Shown: positions 7,888-15,242 of the stretch, piece by piece
Numbering within the stretch: the first letter of the stretch is position 1
Layout of the letters: the number at the start of each line of letters is the position of its first letter
NCBI GenBank assembly: GCA_019418225.1
Contig: DYCF01000029.1
Coordinates: forward strand, 1 to 57,505
DNA length: 57,505 nucleotides
Direction: 5' to 3'
DNA from: Clostridiales bacterium
Lineage (GTDB): Bacteria; Bacillota; Clostridia; Lachnospirales; Cellulosilyticaceae
Position numbers and translations under genes: made by a program
The notes under the pieces: model-generated
Told to the model about the DNA's origin: nothing
Databases searched by the model: none
Seen by the model: only the letters and a program-made list of their open reading frames with translations

Positions 7888-8810
7888 CCTTCTATTAAAA
7901 GCTTAATCAGATTTCCGCCTGCTATAGCAATGATAAAGCTCAAAGAATTGCCAATCAAAAAATACTCTGCAAACTTATCTTCTTTAAGCTTCGTCAACCT
8001 CGCAATAGATTTAGCTGTTAAAATATAACCTATAAGCTGTATATTTCCCATTAATAGTGAACATAGAATTAAAATACGTTCCAAAATCCCTATGATGTAT
8101 CCTCCATGTCGTATTTCTTCTGTATGATTTAACGTCTCCAAGGTACTATTATGTACTGCATGTTTATAATCAATATGTCCAATAATCTGAGCAATTAAAA
8201 TACCTGCAAAGCTTGTAATGCCTATAAAAATAATTGCTATAAAAATGAGTCTATCCGCCTTCATCAAGCTTATAGGATTGGCTATAAATGTATCTACCAC
8301 TTGCCATGACATTCTTCCATTATATAAACCTAAAATCAATAAAAACGATACGAAATGCGCTATTTGATCCATCACAAAAAGCCATATAGTCTTTGATAAA
8401 GTAGGATAGCGAAATCCTAATATAACCTTGCACTGGTCAATCAGAAAGTGAATAAGCAATATGCCACCTATCACACATATTATAAGCTTCATATCAAATA
8501 CCAAAGGAACGTTTCTGAAATACTTTAATCTCAAACTCCCTAAAATATTATTCCCCCAGATTACACTGCACAATATGAAACTATGAATCACTGCATGCAG
8601 CAAATTCCCCTTTACAGTATAGTCTATGATTTTCTTTACTTTTATAACTTTACTTTTAGCTTTATGCGACACTTCCTGATTATAAGCATTTTTTATAATC
8701 TGATTTAGCCCTTTAGGAAACCTCATTTGAATAATTTTATCCCCTTGAAAAACAAAGTCTCCTAATAGGTGTGCTAAAATCATTAATGAAACAAGCCGCG
8801 TTTCTATCAT
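7884..8810 (-). CDS. DUF3307-type polytopic membrane protein
   Basis: A 308-residue membrane protein with roughly seven or eight hydrophobic helices. The N-terminal LAHLLGDFVFQGDKI and the later HAVIHSFILC and HFLIDQCKVI match the DUF3307 family, in which conserved His and Asp residues sit in or near the membrane. Function is unknown. Its ATG follows the satD stop by one base, so the two are translationally coupled. I recall DUF3307 genes commonly following SatD. The C-terminal half (about 185-308) has further helices and may be an added module. Confidence 0.8.
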   Translation of the reverse strand: MIETRLVSLMILAHLLGDFVFQGDKIIQMRFPKGLNQIIKNAYNQEVSHKAKSKVIKVKKIIDYTVKGNLLHAVIHSFILCSVIWGNNILGSLRLKYFRNVPLVFDMKLIICVIGGILLIHFLIDQCKVILGFRYPTLSKTIWLFVMDQIAHFVSFLLILGLYNGRMSWQVVDTFIANPISLMKADRLIFIAIIFIGITSFAGILIAQIIGHIDYKHAVHNSTLETLNHTEEIRHGGYIIGILERILILCSLLMGNIQLIGYILTAKSIARLTKLKEDKFAEYFLIGNSLSFIIAIAGGNLIKLLIEG

Positions 8811-8811
8811 A

Positions 8812-9543
8812 CTAAACGCCCCTTTTTAGTGTGATTTCATACTGCTTCAAAAGTTTACCAATCATCTGCCTATTTGCTTCTATAAGCCAATAATTAGATG
8901 CCTTTAATCGATTCGATACATTACTCTTACTAATCTTCTCCTTATTTTCTACAGCACTATAACTTCCTAGTTCCTCATAAGCATTAATAACTTGCTGCTG
9001 CACTCTTGTAATTTTTTTAAGATGTGTCTCATTATTTTGAATGATATTATTAATGATGTCTTCAAAGATTATATGTGTAAAGTCCTCTTCTTGCCCTTGA
9101 CCGGTCGCCTCTGACAAATTAGGTCCTTTAAAAAATATCTTACAATCTTTCGTTGGAATCATTTTACTATAAGCATTTTTATTACACTTTGCTATATTTA
9201 AACTCTCTCTAGCTAAAATGAAGGCTTGTCCGTCCATCTCCCTGGTGTCTTGTGATTCTCTAGTGCTCATCTCACCTATACCAATACCACAGTAGCAAGT
9301 TGCCCCCAACTGGGTGAGATACTGCTGTACATTCATACAGATATTATATGATTCCCCAATGTCCTTAAGCACAATCTGCCATTCATCCCCTAAAGTAATC
9401 GTAATAGGTGCAACTAGTACGGCAGCATATTGCTGTGATAATGCATTCAGATAAGCTTTTAACTGTTCCTGAAAAGCATCTCTATGCGTTATCTTTCTTG
9501 AATTTACAATATCTATATTAATGACACTATAAATATTCTTCAC
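8812..9543 (-). CDS. SatD-family protein: cyclase-like core plus C-terminal HTH
   Basis: A 243-residue SatD-family protein. The core (about 1-140) shows INIDIVNSR, APITITLGDEWQ, CYCGIGIG and MDGQAFILARESLNIAK, paralogous to the gene at 7501-7887. The C-terminal part (about 175-243, VQQQVINAYEELGSYS...KSNVSNRLKAS) looks like a helix-turn-helix, so DNA binding is plausible. SatD proteins are known from a streptococcal stress-related locus, without a defined activity. I choose GTG at 9543 because AGGAGGAGG sits eight bases before it; the GTG at 9552 overlaps the ribosome site. TATAAT lies about 27 bases upstream. Confidence 0.8.
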   Translation of the reverse strand: MKNIYSVINIDIVNSRKITHRDAFQEQLKAYLNALSQQYAAVLVAPITITLGDEWQIVLKDIGESYNICMNVQQYLTQLGATCYCGIGIGEMSTRESQDTREMDGQAFILARESLNIAKCNKNAYSKMIPTKDCKIFFKGPNLSEATGQGQEEDFTHIIFEDIINNIIQNNETHLKKITRVQQQVINAYEELGSYSAVENKEKISKSNVSNRLKASNYWLIEANRQMIGKLLKQYEITLKRGV

Positions 9544-9609
9544 TAAATACACCTCCTCCTTTATTTTCTTTTTATAATTATACCTCTATTTTTATTTTTT
9601 AATCTACTC

Positions 9610-9723
9610 TATTGAGAAACCAACTAAAAACTTGAAATATAATGTAGGTAAATTGTTTTCTCTCAATGATTTTACATGACTAAAAACTGTAAATAACTGA
9701 AATTCTTAACTGTGAAATCTATA
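9610..9723 (-). repeat. Two-hairpin repeat, copy B (inverted)
   Basis: On the plus strand it begins TATTGAGAAACC and ends GTGAAATCTATA, the reverse of the family consensus. Both hairpins are recognisable but diverged. It lies just upstream of the satD promoter. Confidence 0.85.
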
Positions 9724-9729
9724 ATAAAC

Positions 9730-9772
9730 AAAATGGTAAGATGATGCCTTGCTCGCTCTTACCATTTTATTT
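9730..9772 (-). terminator. Terminator of the small HTH gene
   Basis: AAAATGGTAAGA (9730-9741) pairs with TCTTACCATTTT (9757-9768); on the minus strand it lies just behind the stop at 9785. Confidence 0.75.
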
Positions 9773-9784
9773 AAATGCATCTTT

Positions 9785-9991
9785 TTATGAAAAGAAGAAT
9801 TCTGGTATATCCTGAATATTAAATATTTGTGCTAACAGCATCATTTCAGGATAAGTCCAATCTGTTGCCCCTTTCATTTTTCTTGTTAGTGTTTGTTTGC
9901 TTACACCTAATCTTGTAGCCAATTCGCCAAATGTCACATAATATTCTTTCATTAACTCATTGAGTTTTTGTTCAATCCCTGTTGTTGCCAT
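9785..9991 (-). CDS. Small XRE/Cro-type HTH regulator
   Basis: A 68-residue protein that is almost entirely one helix-turn-helix: VTFGELATRLGVSKQTLTRK (about 19-38) has the classic helix-turn-helix spacing, followed by two helices (PEMMLLAQIFNI). Such one-domain proteins are transcriptional regulators of the Cro/C1 type. A weak ribosome site (AGTAGGAAA) precedes the ATG. It is a single gene between repeat B and the divergent phosphatase gene. Its target is unknown; the 195-base divergent gap is a candidate. Confidence 0.8.
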   Translation of the reverse strand: MATTGIEQKLNELMKEYYVTFGELATRLGVSKQTLTRKMKGATDWTYPEMMLLAQIFNIQDIPEFFFS

Positions 9992-10186
9992 TTATTTTCC
10001 TACTTTCTTTCACAAGTTACTCTTATTTTAACATACTTTAGGAGCTTATTTTTAAAAATAGTGTTTGTACTTATTTACAAGTATTTCCTGATACTGCTGT
10101 AACAATTTTATATAGCTATGTTTCTTGCACTTATTTTATTAGGTGTCTATAATTAATCTAAAATACATATATTCAAGGAGACTTCT

Positions 10187-10816
10187 ATGACAACAACACT
10201 TTTACTTATTCGCCATGGCGAAACCCCTTGGAATGCTTTAGGTAAAGTGCAAGGGGTACATAATATTGATTTATCTGAAGCGGGCATTATGCAAGCAAAA
10301 TGTTTGAGAGATCGTCTGCGAGGAAATTTTACAGCGGTTTATTCTAGCCCTCTAAATCGCGCCTATGACACAGCATGTATACTCTGTGAAAATACAGATT
10401 TAGAACCTATTAAGGTAAATGATTTACGTGAAATAGATTTTGGTTCTTGGGAAAGCATGACCTTTAAAGAAATTGCCCATGACTATCCTAATCACTTTGC
10501 CACTTGGAAAGCAGATGATGAAACTGGTCCTATGTATGACGGCGAAGGCAGCACCTATAACGCAAGCATTCGTGGCAAAAACTGCATTGAAGAGCTTATA
10601 CGAAAGCATCCTAATGAAACAATCGCAGTTGTTTCCCATGGCGGCTTCATCAAAGCCACCCTTATCGGTTTATTTGGCTGGAAAATGTCCATGTATCATC
10701 ACTTTGCACTTGGCAATACTTGTATTACTACCATTAACTTCAATGCGCAGCTTAGTCCTATGCTCATAGGCCTTAATGATACAAATCATCTCACCGAAAA
10801 GGTTACTTCCGTCTAA
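10187..10816 (+). CDS. Histidine phosphatase family protein
   Basis: A 209-residue phosphoglycerate-mutase-like histidine phosphatase. The phosphohistidine motif LLIRHGETPWN is at about residues 5-15. YSSPLNRAYDTA provides the second basic residue, the acid-containing LREIDFGSWE follows, and the second catalytic His is in AVVSHGGFIKA. Members dephosphorylate small metabolites (for example alpha-ribazole phosphate or sugar phosphates); the substrate cannot be chosen from sequence, and no cobalamin genes are nearby. AAGGAGA precedes the ATG. It is followed by a strong terminator. Confidence 0.9.
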   Translation: MTTTLLLIRHGETPWNALGKVQGVHNIDLSEAGIMQAKCLRDRLRGNFTAVYSSPLNRAYDTACILCENTDLEPIKVNDLREIDFGSWESMTFKEIAHDYPNHFATWKADDETGPMYDGEGSTYNASIRGKNCIEELIRKHPNETIAVVSHGGFIKATLIGLFGWKMSMYHHFALGNTCITTINFNAQLSPMLIGLNDTNHLTEKVTSV

Positions 10817-10828
10817 TCTTTCTATCTA

Positions 10829-10883
10829 AAAAGGAGTTCCTACGAAACTATTTAACTCGTTTCGCAGGAGCTCCTCCTTATTT
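10829..10883 (+). terminator. Terminator of the histidine phosphatase gene
   Basis: AAAAGGAGTTCCTACGAAAC (10830-10848) pairs imperfectly with GTTTCGCAGGAGCTCCTCCTT (10859-10879), then ATTTTT. Confidence 0.8.
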
Positions 10884-10924
10884 TTAAAGTAACTTATTTC
10901 ACAGCACTCTATTTTTTAATTTTT

Positions 10925-10960
10925 ATATAGATTTCACATTTATAAAATCATAGTTTTTAA
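10925..10960 (+). repeat. Partial two-hairpin repeat, fragment C
   Basis: TATAGATTTCACATTTATAAA and a following TAGTTTTTA match only the left part of hairpin 1. The right part is missing, and the fragment abuts the end of ktrA. Confidence 0.6.
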
Positions 10961-10963
10961 GTA

Positions 10964-11614
10964 CTAAATTTTATTTAAGACTTTTACAACATCATTTTTT
11001 CGTCCAGCAACAATTAAATGTTCATCAGCTTTCAGTACATAATCAGCTTTTGGCAATGGGAAAATCTGACCCTTTTCTTTCGTTGCAAGAATACTGATTT
11101 GATATTTACTACGAATAGATGCTTCCACAATTGTTTTCCCTACCCATGCCGGCATAGTTGGAATCTCATATATTGAGTACTCTGGTGTTAGCTCAATATA
11201 ATCAAATACATGATTGGCACTATGCTTAGTAGCCGTTTTTTCTGCTATTTCCTTCTCTGGATATACCACTTCATCTGCACCATTTCTCAGTAGGAATTTT
11301 GCATGAATATCACGATTTGCTTTAGAGACTACGAAGCTTGCACCCATTTCCTTAAGCATAGATGTAATCTCTAAAGATGCTTGGAAATTAGAGCCAATGC
11401 ATACATAACAAATATCAAAATTACGTACGCCAAAAGAAGCCAGTACATCTGGATTCGTGCAATCTCCAATTTGTGCCGAGGTTACTTCTGAAACAATACC
11501 TGCTATCTTTTCTTCATATTGGTCCACAATCATTACTTCATTTCCAAGCTCTGCAAATTTCATTGCTAAATGTCTTCCAAAACGACCTATCCCAATAATT
11601 AATACTGATTTCAT
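10964..11614 (-). CDS. ktrA: KtrA-type potassium channel regulatory subunit (TrkA family)
   Basis: A 216-residue cytosolic RCK protein that gates the KtrB potassium channel. The N-terminal Rossmann half begins with VLIIGIGRFGRHLA (GxGxxG), followed by VIVDQYEEKI-like acidic strand ends. The C-terminal RCK_C half runs from about 135 to 216 and ends in LIVAGRKNDV. I start it at the ATG at 11612-11614, preceded by AAAGGAGAAG; an upstream in-frame ATG at 11644 has no such site. It lies about 55 bases after ktrB in the same operon. RCK_C domains of this type can bind c-di-AMP. Confidence 0.93.
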   Translation of the reverse strand: MKSVLIIGIGRFGRHLAMKFAELGNEVMIVDQYEEKIAGIVSEVTSAQIGDCTNPDVLASFGVRNFDICYVCIGSNFQASLEITSMLKEMGASFVVSKANRDIHAKFLLRNGADEVVYPEKEIAEKTATKHSANHVFDYIELTPEYSIYEIPTMPAWVGKTIVEASIRSKYQISILATKEKGQIFPLPKADYVLKADEHLIVAGRKNDVVKVLNKI

Positions 11615-11669
11615 ATGCTTCTCCTTTTGCATCTGACTATGCATTTAATGTTTATTTTATGTATTTGTC

Positions 11670-13013
11670 TTAGCCAATGGCTATTTTTTCAATAGGCTGC
11701 CTAATAGGCACCGCTACCTTTTTCTCTGCAAAGGCAAGTGCAACTGATAAACTGCCTACACGTCCGCAGAACATCACTAGGGCAATCATAAATTTTGAAA
11801 TAGCATTTAACTTACTAGTAATTCCCATAGACATTCCTACTGTACTTAGTGCCGATAACACCTCGAAGAACACTTCTTTTAATGGTAGTGGCTGAATCAT
11901 ACAAATAAGTAATACTGCTAAAGTACTTCCTATTAAATAGGTTGTTATGACACTGTATGCCCTTTTTTCTATACTAGGTTCTAATCTTCTATTAAAAATA
12001 TTTAAATCCTCTGTATGATTAATAGATGAGATAAATGAAAGAATAATAACTACAAAAGTAGTCGTTTTAATACCACCCGCAGTAGAGCCAGGACATCCAC
12101 CTATAATCATAAGCACCATTGTAAGTAATGCCGACCCTTCTGTAAGTTCTCCTATTGGAATCGTATTAAATCCTGCTGTTCTTGGGGTAACTGCCTGAAA
12201 AAACGAAGCAAGCATCGCATGCGGTCCACTCATTCCTGCTAATGTATTATTTTTCTCCATCCCATAGAAAAGTAAGGTAGGCACAAATATTAAAAGTGTG
12301 GTAATCACTACAACAATTTTAGTATGTAGATGATACCTTGAAAACTGCCACTTATTCTTCCATATATCTTCCCAAACAAAAAATCCAATGCCACCTATTA
12401 TTATAAGTGCCATAACCACAATATTTACAAGATAATCTCCACTATATCTTGTCAGCGAAGATCCTGGTTCAAAACGTCCCATAAGGTCAAACCCTGCATT
12501 ACAAAAAGCAGAAATCGAATGGAAAACGCCATTATAAATTCCTTTTCCAAGCCCCATTTCAGGTATAAATCTTAAAGATAAAAATACTGCACCTATTCCC
12601 TCAAAAATCAAGGTGCCTATTAAAATATGCTTTGTCATTCTCACAACGCCACCAATATGTATGGTACTTACAGATTCCTGCAAGAGTCCTCTTTCACGAA
12701 GTCCAATCTTTCTTCTAAGCATCAACGAAAACAAGGTTGCTACTGCCATAAAACCAAGCCCACCTATTTGTATAAGCGCTAAAATTACAACTTGCCCAAA
12801 CACCGAAAAATGTGTAAAAGTATCATACACAACAAGTCCTGTAACACAAGTCGCAGAGGCTGATGTAAATAATGCATCAATAAATGGTGTTGCCACACCT
12901 GCCTTAGAAGCAATTGGTAGTGATAGAAGGCAGGCGCCTATTAATATAATAAGCATGAAACCAATGGCACTCATTTGTGTATAAGTTAACTTATACTTTC
13001 TAAGCTTAAACAT
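11670..13013 (-). CDS. ktrB: KtrB-type potassium/sodium uptake channel (TrkH family)
   Basis: A 447-residue membrane protein with four pore-loop repeats. The selectivity-filter segments are visible as ATCVTGL, AFCNAGFD, TPRTAGFNT and LSTVGMSMG, each with the conserved glycine. This is the ion-conducting subunit of Ktr systems for K+ uptake and osmotic adaptation. AAAGGAGAA precedes the ATG. It precedes ktrA in the operon. I looked for a c-di-AMP (ydaO) riboswitch in the 5' region and did not see one; a 55-codon frame lies there instead. Confidence 0.94.
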   Translation of the reverse strand: MFKLRKYKLTYTQMSAIGFMLIILIGACLLSLPIASKAGVATPFIDALFTSASATCVTGLVVYDTFTHFSVFGQVVILALIQIGGLGFMAVATLFSLMLRRKIGLRERGLLQESVSTIHIGGVVRMTKHILIGTLIFEGIGAVFLSLRFIPEMGLGKGIYNGVFHSISAFCNAGFDLMGRFEPGSSLTRYSGDYLVNIVVMALIIIGGIGFFVWEDIWKNKWQFSRYHLHTKIVVVITTLLIFVPTLLFYGMEKNNTLAGMSGPHAMLASFFQAVTPRTAGFNTIPIGELTEGSALLTMVLMIIGGCPGSTAGGIKTTTFVVIILSFISSINHTEDLNIFNRRLEPSIEKRAYSVITTYLIGSTLAVLLICMIQPLPLKEVFFEVLSALSTVGMSMGITSKLNAISKFMIALVMFCGRVGSLSVALAFAEKKVAVPIRQPIEKIAIG

Positions 13014-13090
13014 TTGTCTAATTCTCCTTTAAATTACAAAAAGCTATTTCTTTAATTGTACCTACTAAAATTGTACCTGCTAACGCTATT

Positions 13091-13258
13091 CTATTGTTTA
13101 TAGGCGTTGTTGTTATTCCCACATATAATAACTTTTACGCTTCGTGTAAGACAAATTACAATAATAGTAATTGCCATCCAGAACCACTGTTCTTCGTAAA
13201 ATCGTTTTTCTTTCCTTATACCGCTTACTTGTTTCACTTTGTGTCTACCATCTTCCAT
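13091..13258 (-). CDS. Putative 55-residue single-TM protein upstream of ktrBA
   Basis: On the minus strand an ATG at 13258 opens a 55-codon frame ending TAG at 13091. It has a charged N-terminus (MEDGRHKVKQVSGIRKEKRF), one hydrophobic segment (QWFWMAITIIVICL) and a polar tail (NNNNAYKQ). GGGAGATAAGGGG lies upstream. It precedes ktrB by about 78 bases on the same strand. No family is recognised; a small potassium-channel partner, in the manner of KdpF, is only a guess from position. Confidence 0.45.
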   Translation of the reverse strand: MEDGRHKVKQVSGIRKEKRFYEEQWFWMAITIIVICLTRSVKVIICGNNNNAYKQ

Positions 13259-13511
13259 AATCCCCTTATCTCCCTTTCATAAAGTAATTATTTTCCTACT
13301 TCTTGAAACTTTTTCTTCATATACCCTTTATTTTTAGGATATCTTGCATTAAAATATAATGATAGCAAATATTTTGTAAATCGCAAGTGTATATGTGCAA
13401 CTCTATAGTTATTTCTCTATAGATAAGTTAAAATTTACATATATTTATTATAATATTTTTCAAATATTTTGGAAACACTTTAATATATTTTTTAAAGAGA
13501 GGTAGATTAAT

Positions 13512-15179
13512 ATGTCACTAGAAAACAATAATGCATCTAACTTCATTAGAACCATTATTACCGAAGACTTACAATCTGGCAAACATAAAGAAATCATTAC
13601 ACGTTTCCCACCAGAACCAAACGGTTACTTACACGTGGGTCACGCTAAATCTATACTTTTAAACTTTGGACTTGCTGAAGATTTTGGTGGTAAAACAAAT
13701 CTTCGTTTTGATGATACAAACCCAGTTAAAGAAGATACTGAATATGTTGAATCAATCAAGCATGATGTTGAATGGTTAGGTGTAAAATGGGATAAACTTC
13801 TTTTTGCTTCTGATTACTTCGATGAAATGTACAACCGTGCTGTACTTCTTATCAAAAAAGGCAAAGCTTATGTATGTGATCTTACACCAGAAGAAGCTAA
13901 AGAATACCGCGGCACACTTACTGTACCAGGTAAAGAAAGCCCATATCGTAACCGCTCAGTAGAAGAAAACCTTGACCTTTTTGAACGTATGAAAAACGGT
14001 GAATTTAAAGATGGTGAAAAAGTATTACGTGCAAAAATCGATATGTCATCACCTAACATGAATATGCGTGACCCTATCATTTACCGTATTGCTCATGCTA
14101 CTCACCACAATACAGGTGATAAATGGTGCATTTACCCAATGTACGACTTCGCTCACCCAATTGAAGATGCCATTGAAGGCATTACACACTCTATCTGTAC
14201 ACTTGAGTTCGAAGCACACCGCCCACTTTATAACTGGGTTGTTGAAGAATGTGAAATGCCATGTCATCCAAGACAAATCGAGTTTGCTAGACTTAACATT
14301 ACAAACACTGTAATGAGTAAACGTAAACTTAAAATGCTTGTAGATGAAGGTGTAGTTGATGGCTGGGATGATCCTCGCATGCCTACTATTGCTGGTATGA
14401 GAAGACGCGGTTTCACACCTGAAGCTATTCGTAACTTCTGCCGTGAAATTGGTGTTGCTAAATCTGACTCTGTAGTCGATAGCCAAATGCTTGACTTCTT
14501 CTTAAGAGAAGACTTACAACCAAAAGCACCACTTGCTATGGCAGTACTTAAACCACTTAAATTAGTAATCACAAACTATCCAGAAGATCAAACAGAAATG
14601 CTTGAAATCGAAAACAATGCAAAAGATGAGACAAAAGGCACTCGTATGGTACCATTCTCTCGTGAACTTTACATCGAACAAGACGATTTCATGGAAGTAC
14701 CAGCGCCTAAATACTTCCGCCTCTTCCCAGGTAATGAAGTACGTCTTAAAGGTGCTTACTTTGTTAAATGTACAGATGTTATCAAAGATGAAAATGGTAA
14801 TATTGTAGAAGTGCATTGTACTTACGATCCAGAAACTAAAAGTGGTTCTGGCTTCACAGGACGTAAAGTAAAAGCTACAATTCACTGGGTAGATGCTAAA
14901 ACTGCTCTTCCAGCTGAGTTTAGACTTTATGAACCACTTATCTTAGATGATGCACCAGAGAATGAAGGTAAACACTTCTTAGAACAAATTAATCCAAACT
15001 CTATGGAAGTTCTTGAAGGATTCATCGAAAATGTAGCATTCAAAGATGCTAAGCCACTTGATAAATTCCAACTCGTAAGAAATGGCTTCTTCTGTGTAGA
15101 TTCTAAATACACTACACCAGAAAAATTATGCTTCAACAGAATTGTAGCGCTTAAAAGCTCATTCAAACCAGGCAAATAA
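13512..15179 (+). CDS. glnS: Glutaminyl-tRNA synthetase
   Basis: A 555-residue class I GlnRS that charges tRNA-Gln directly. The HIGH motif is PPEPNGYLHVGHAKS (about 33-47) and the KMSKS loop is NTVMSKRKL (about 261-269). The beta-barrel anticodon-binding domains follow (about 340-550), with the expected length. Bacterial GlnRS is of eukaryotic origin and patchily distributed in Firmicutes, where many species use the GatCAB route instead. AAAGAGAGG precedes the ATG. It is monocistronic with a strong terminator. Codon choice appears more biased than in neighbours, as expected for high expression. Confidence 0.97.
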   Translation: MSLENNNASNFIRTIITEDLQSGKHKEIITRFPPEPNGYLHVGHAKSILLNFGLAEDFGGKTNLRFDDTNPVKEDTEYVESIKHDVEWLGVKWDKLLFASDYFDEMYNRAVLLIKKGKAYVCDLTPEEAKEYRGTLTVPGKESPYRNRSVEENLDLFERMKNGEFKDGEKVLRAKIDMSSPNMNMRDPIIYRIAHATHHNTGDKWCIYPMYDFAHPIEDAIEGITHSICTLEFEAHRPLYNWVVEECEMPCHPRQIEFARLNITNTVMSKRKLKMLVDEGVVDGWDDPRMPTIAGMRRRGFTPEAIRNFCREIGVAKSDSVVDSQMLDFFLREDLQPKAPLAMAVLKPLKLVITNYPEDQTEMLEIENNAKDETKGTRMVPFSRELYIEQDDFMEVPAPKYFRLFPGNEVRLKGAYFVKCTDVIKDENGNIVEVHCTYDPETKSGSGFTGRKVKATIHWVDAKTALPAEFRLYEPLILDDAPENEGKHFLEQINPNSMEVLEGFIENVAFKDAKPLDKFQLVRNGFFCVDSKYTTPEKLCFNRIVALKSSFKPGK

Positions 15180-15184
15180 TTTCT

Positions 15185-15234
15185 AATAAAAAGGGTTATA
15201 GCTAGAGAAAACTTAGCTATAACCCTTTTTATTC
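15185..15234. terminator. Bidirectional terminator between glnS and the chemoreceptor gene
   Basis: AATAAAAAGGGTTATAGCTA (15185-15204) pairs perfectly with TAGCTATAACCCTTTTTATT (15214-15233). Confidence 0.88.
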
Positions 15235-15242
15235 TTTATTTC

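Noticed and set aside
13014..13511. c-di-AMP (ydaO) riboswitch expected before ktr genes
   Set aside because: No G-rich conserved core on the minus strand; the region holds a 55-codon frame instead.
14049..14486. 145-codon and other antisense frames within glnS
   Set aside because: Shadows of a highly expressed, codon-biased gene.
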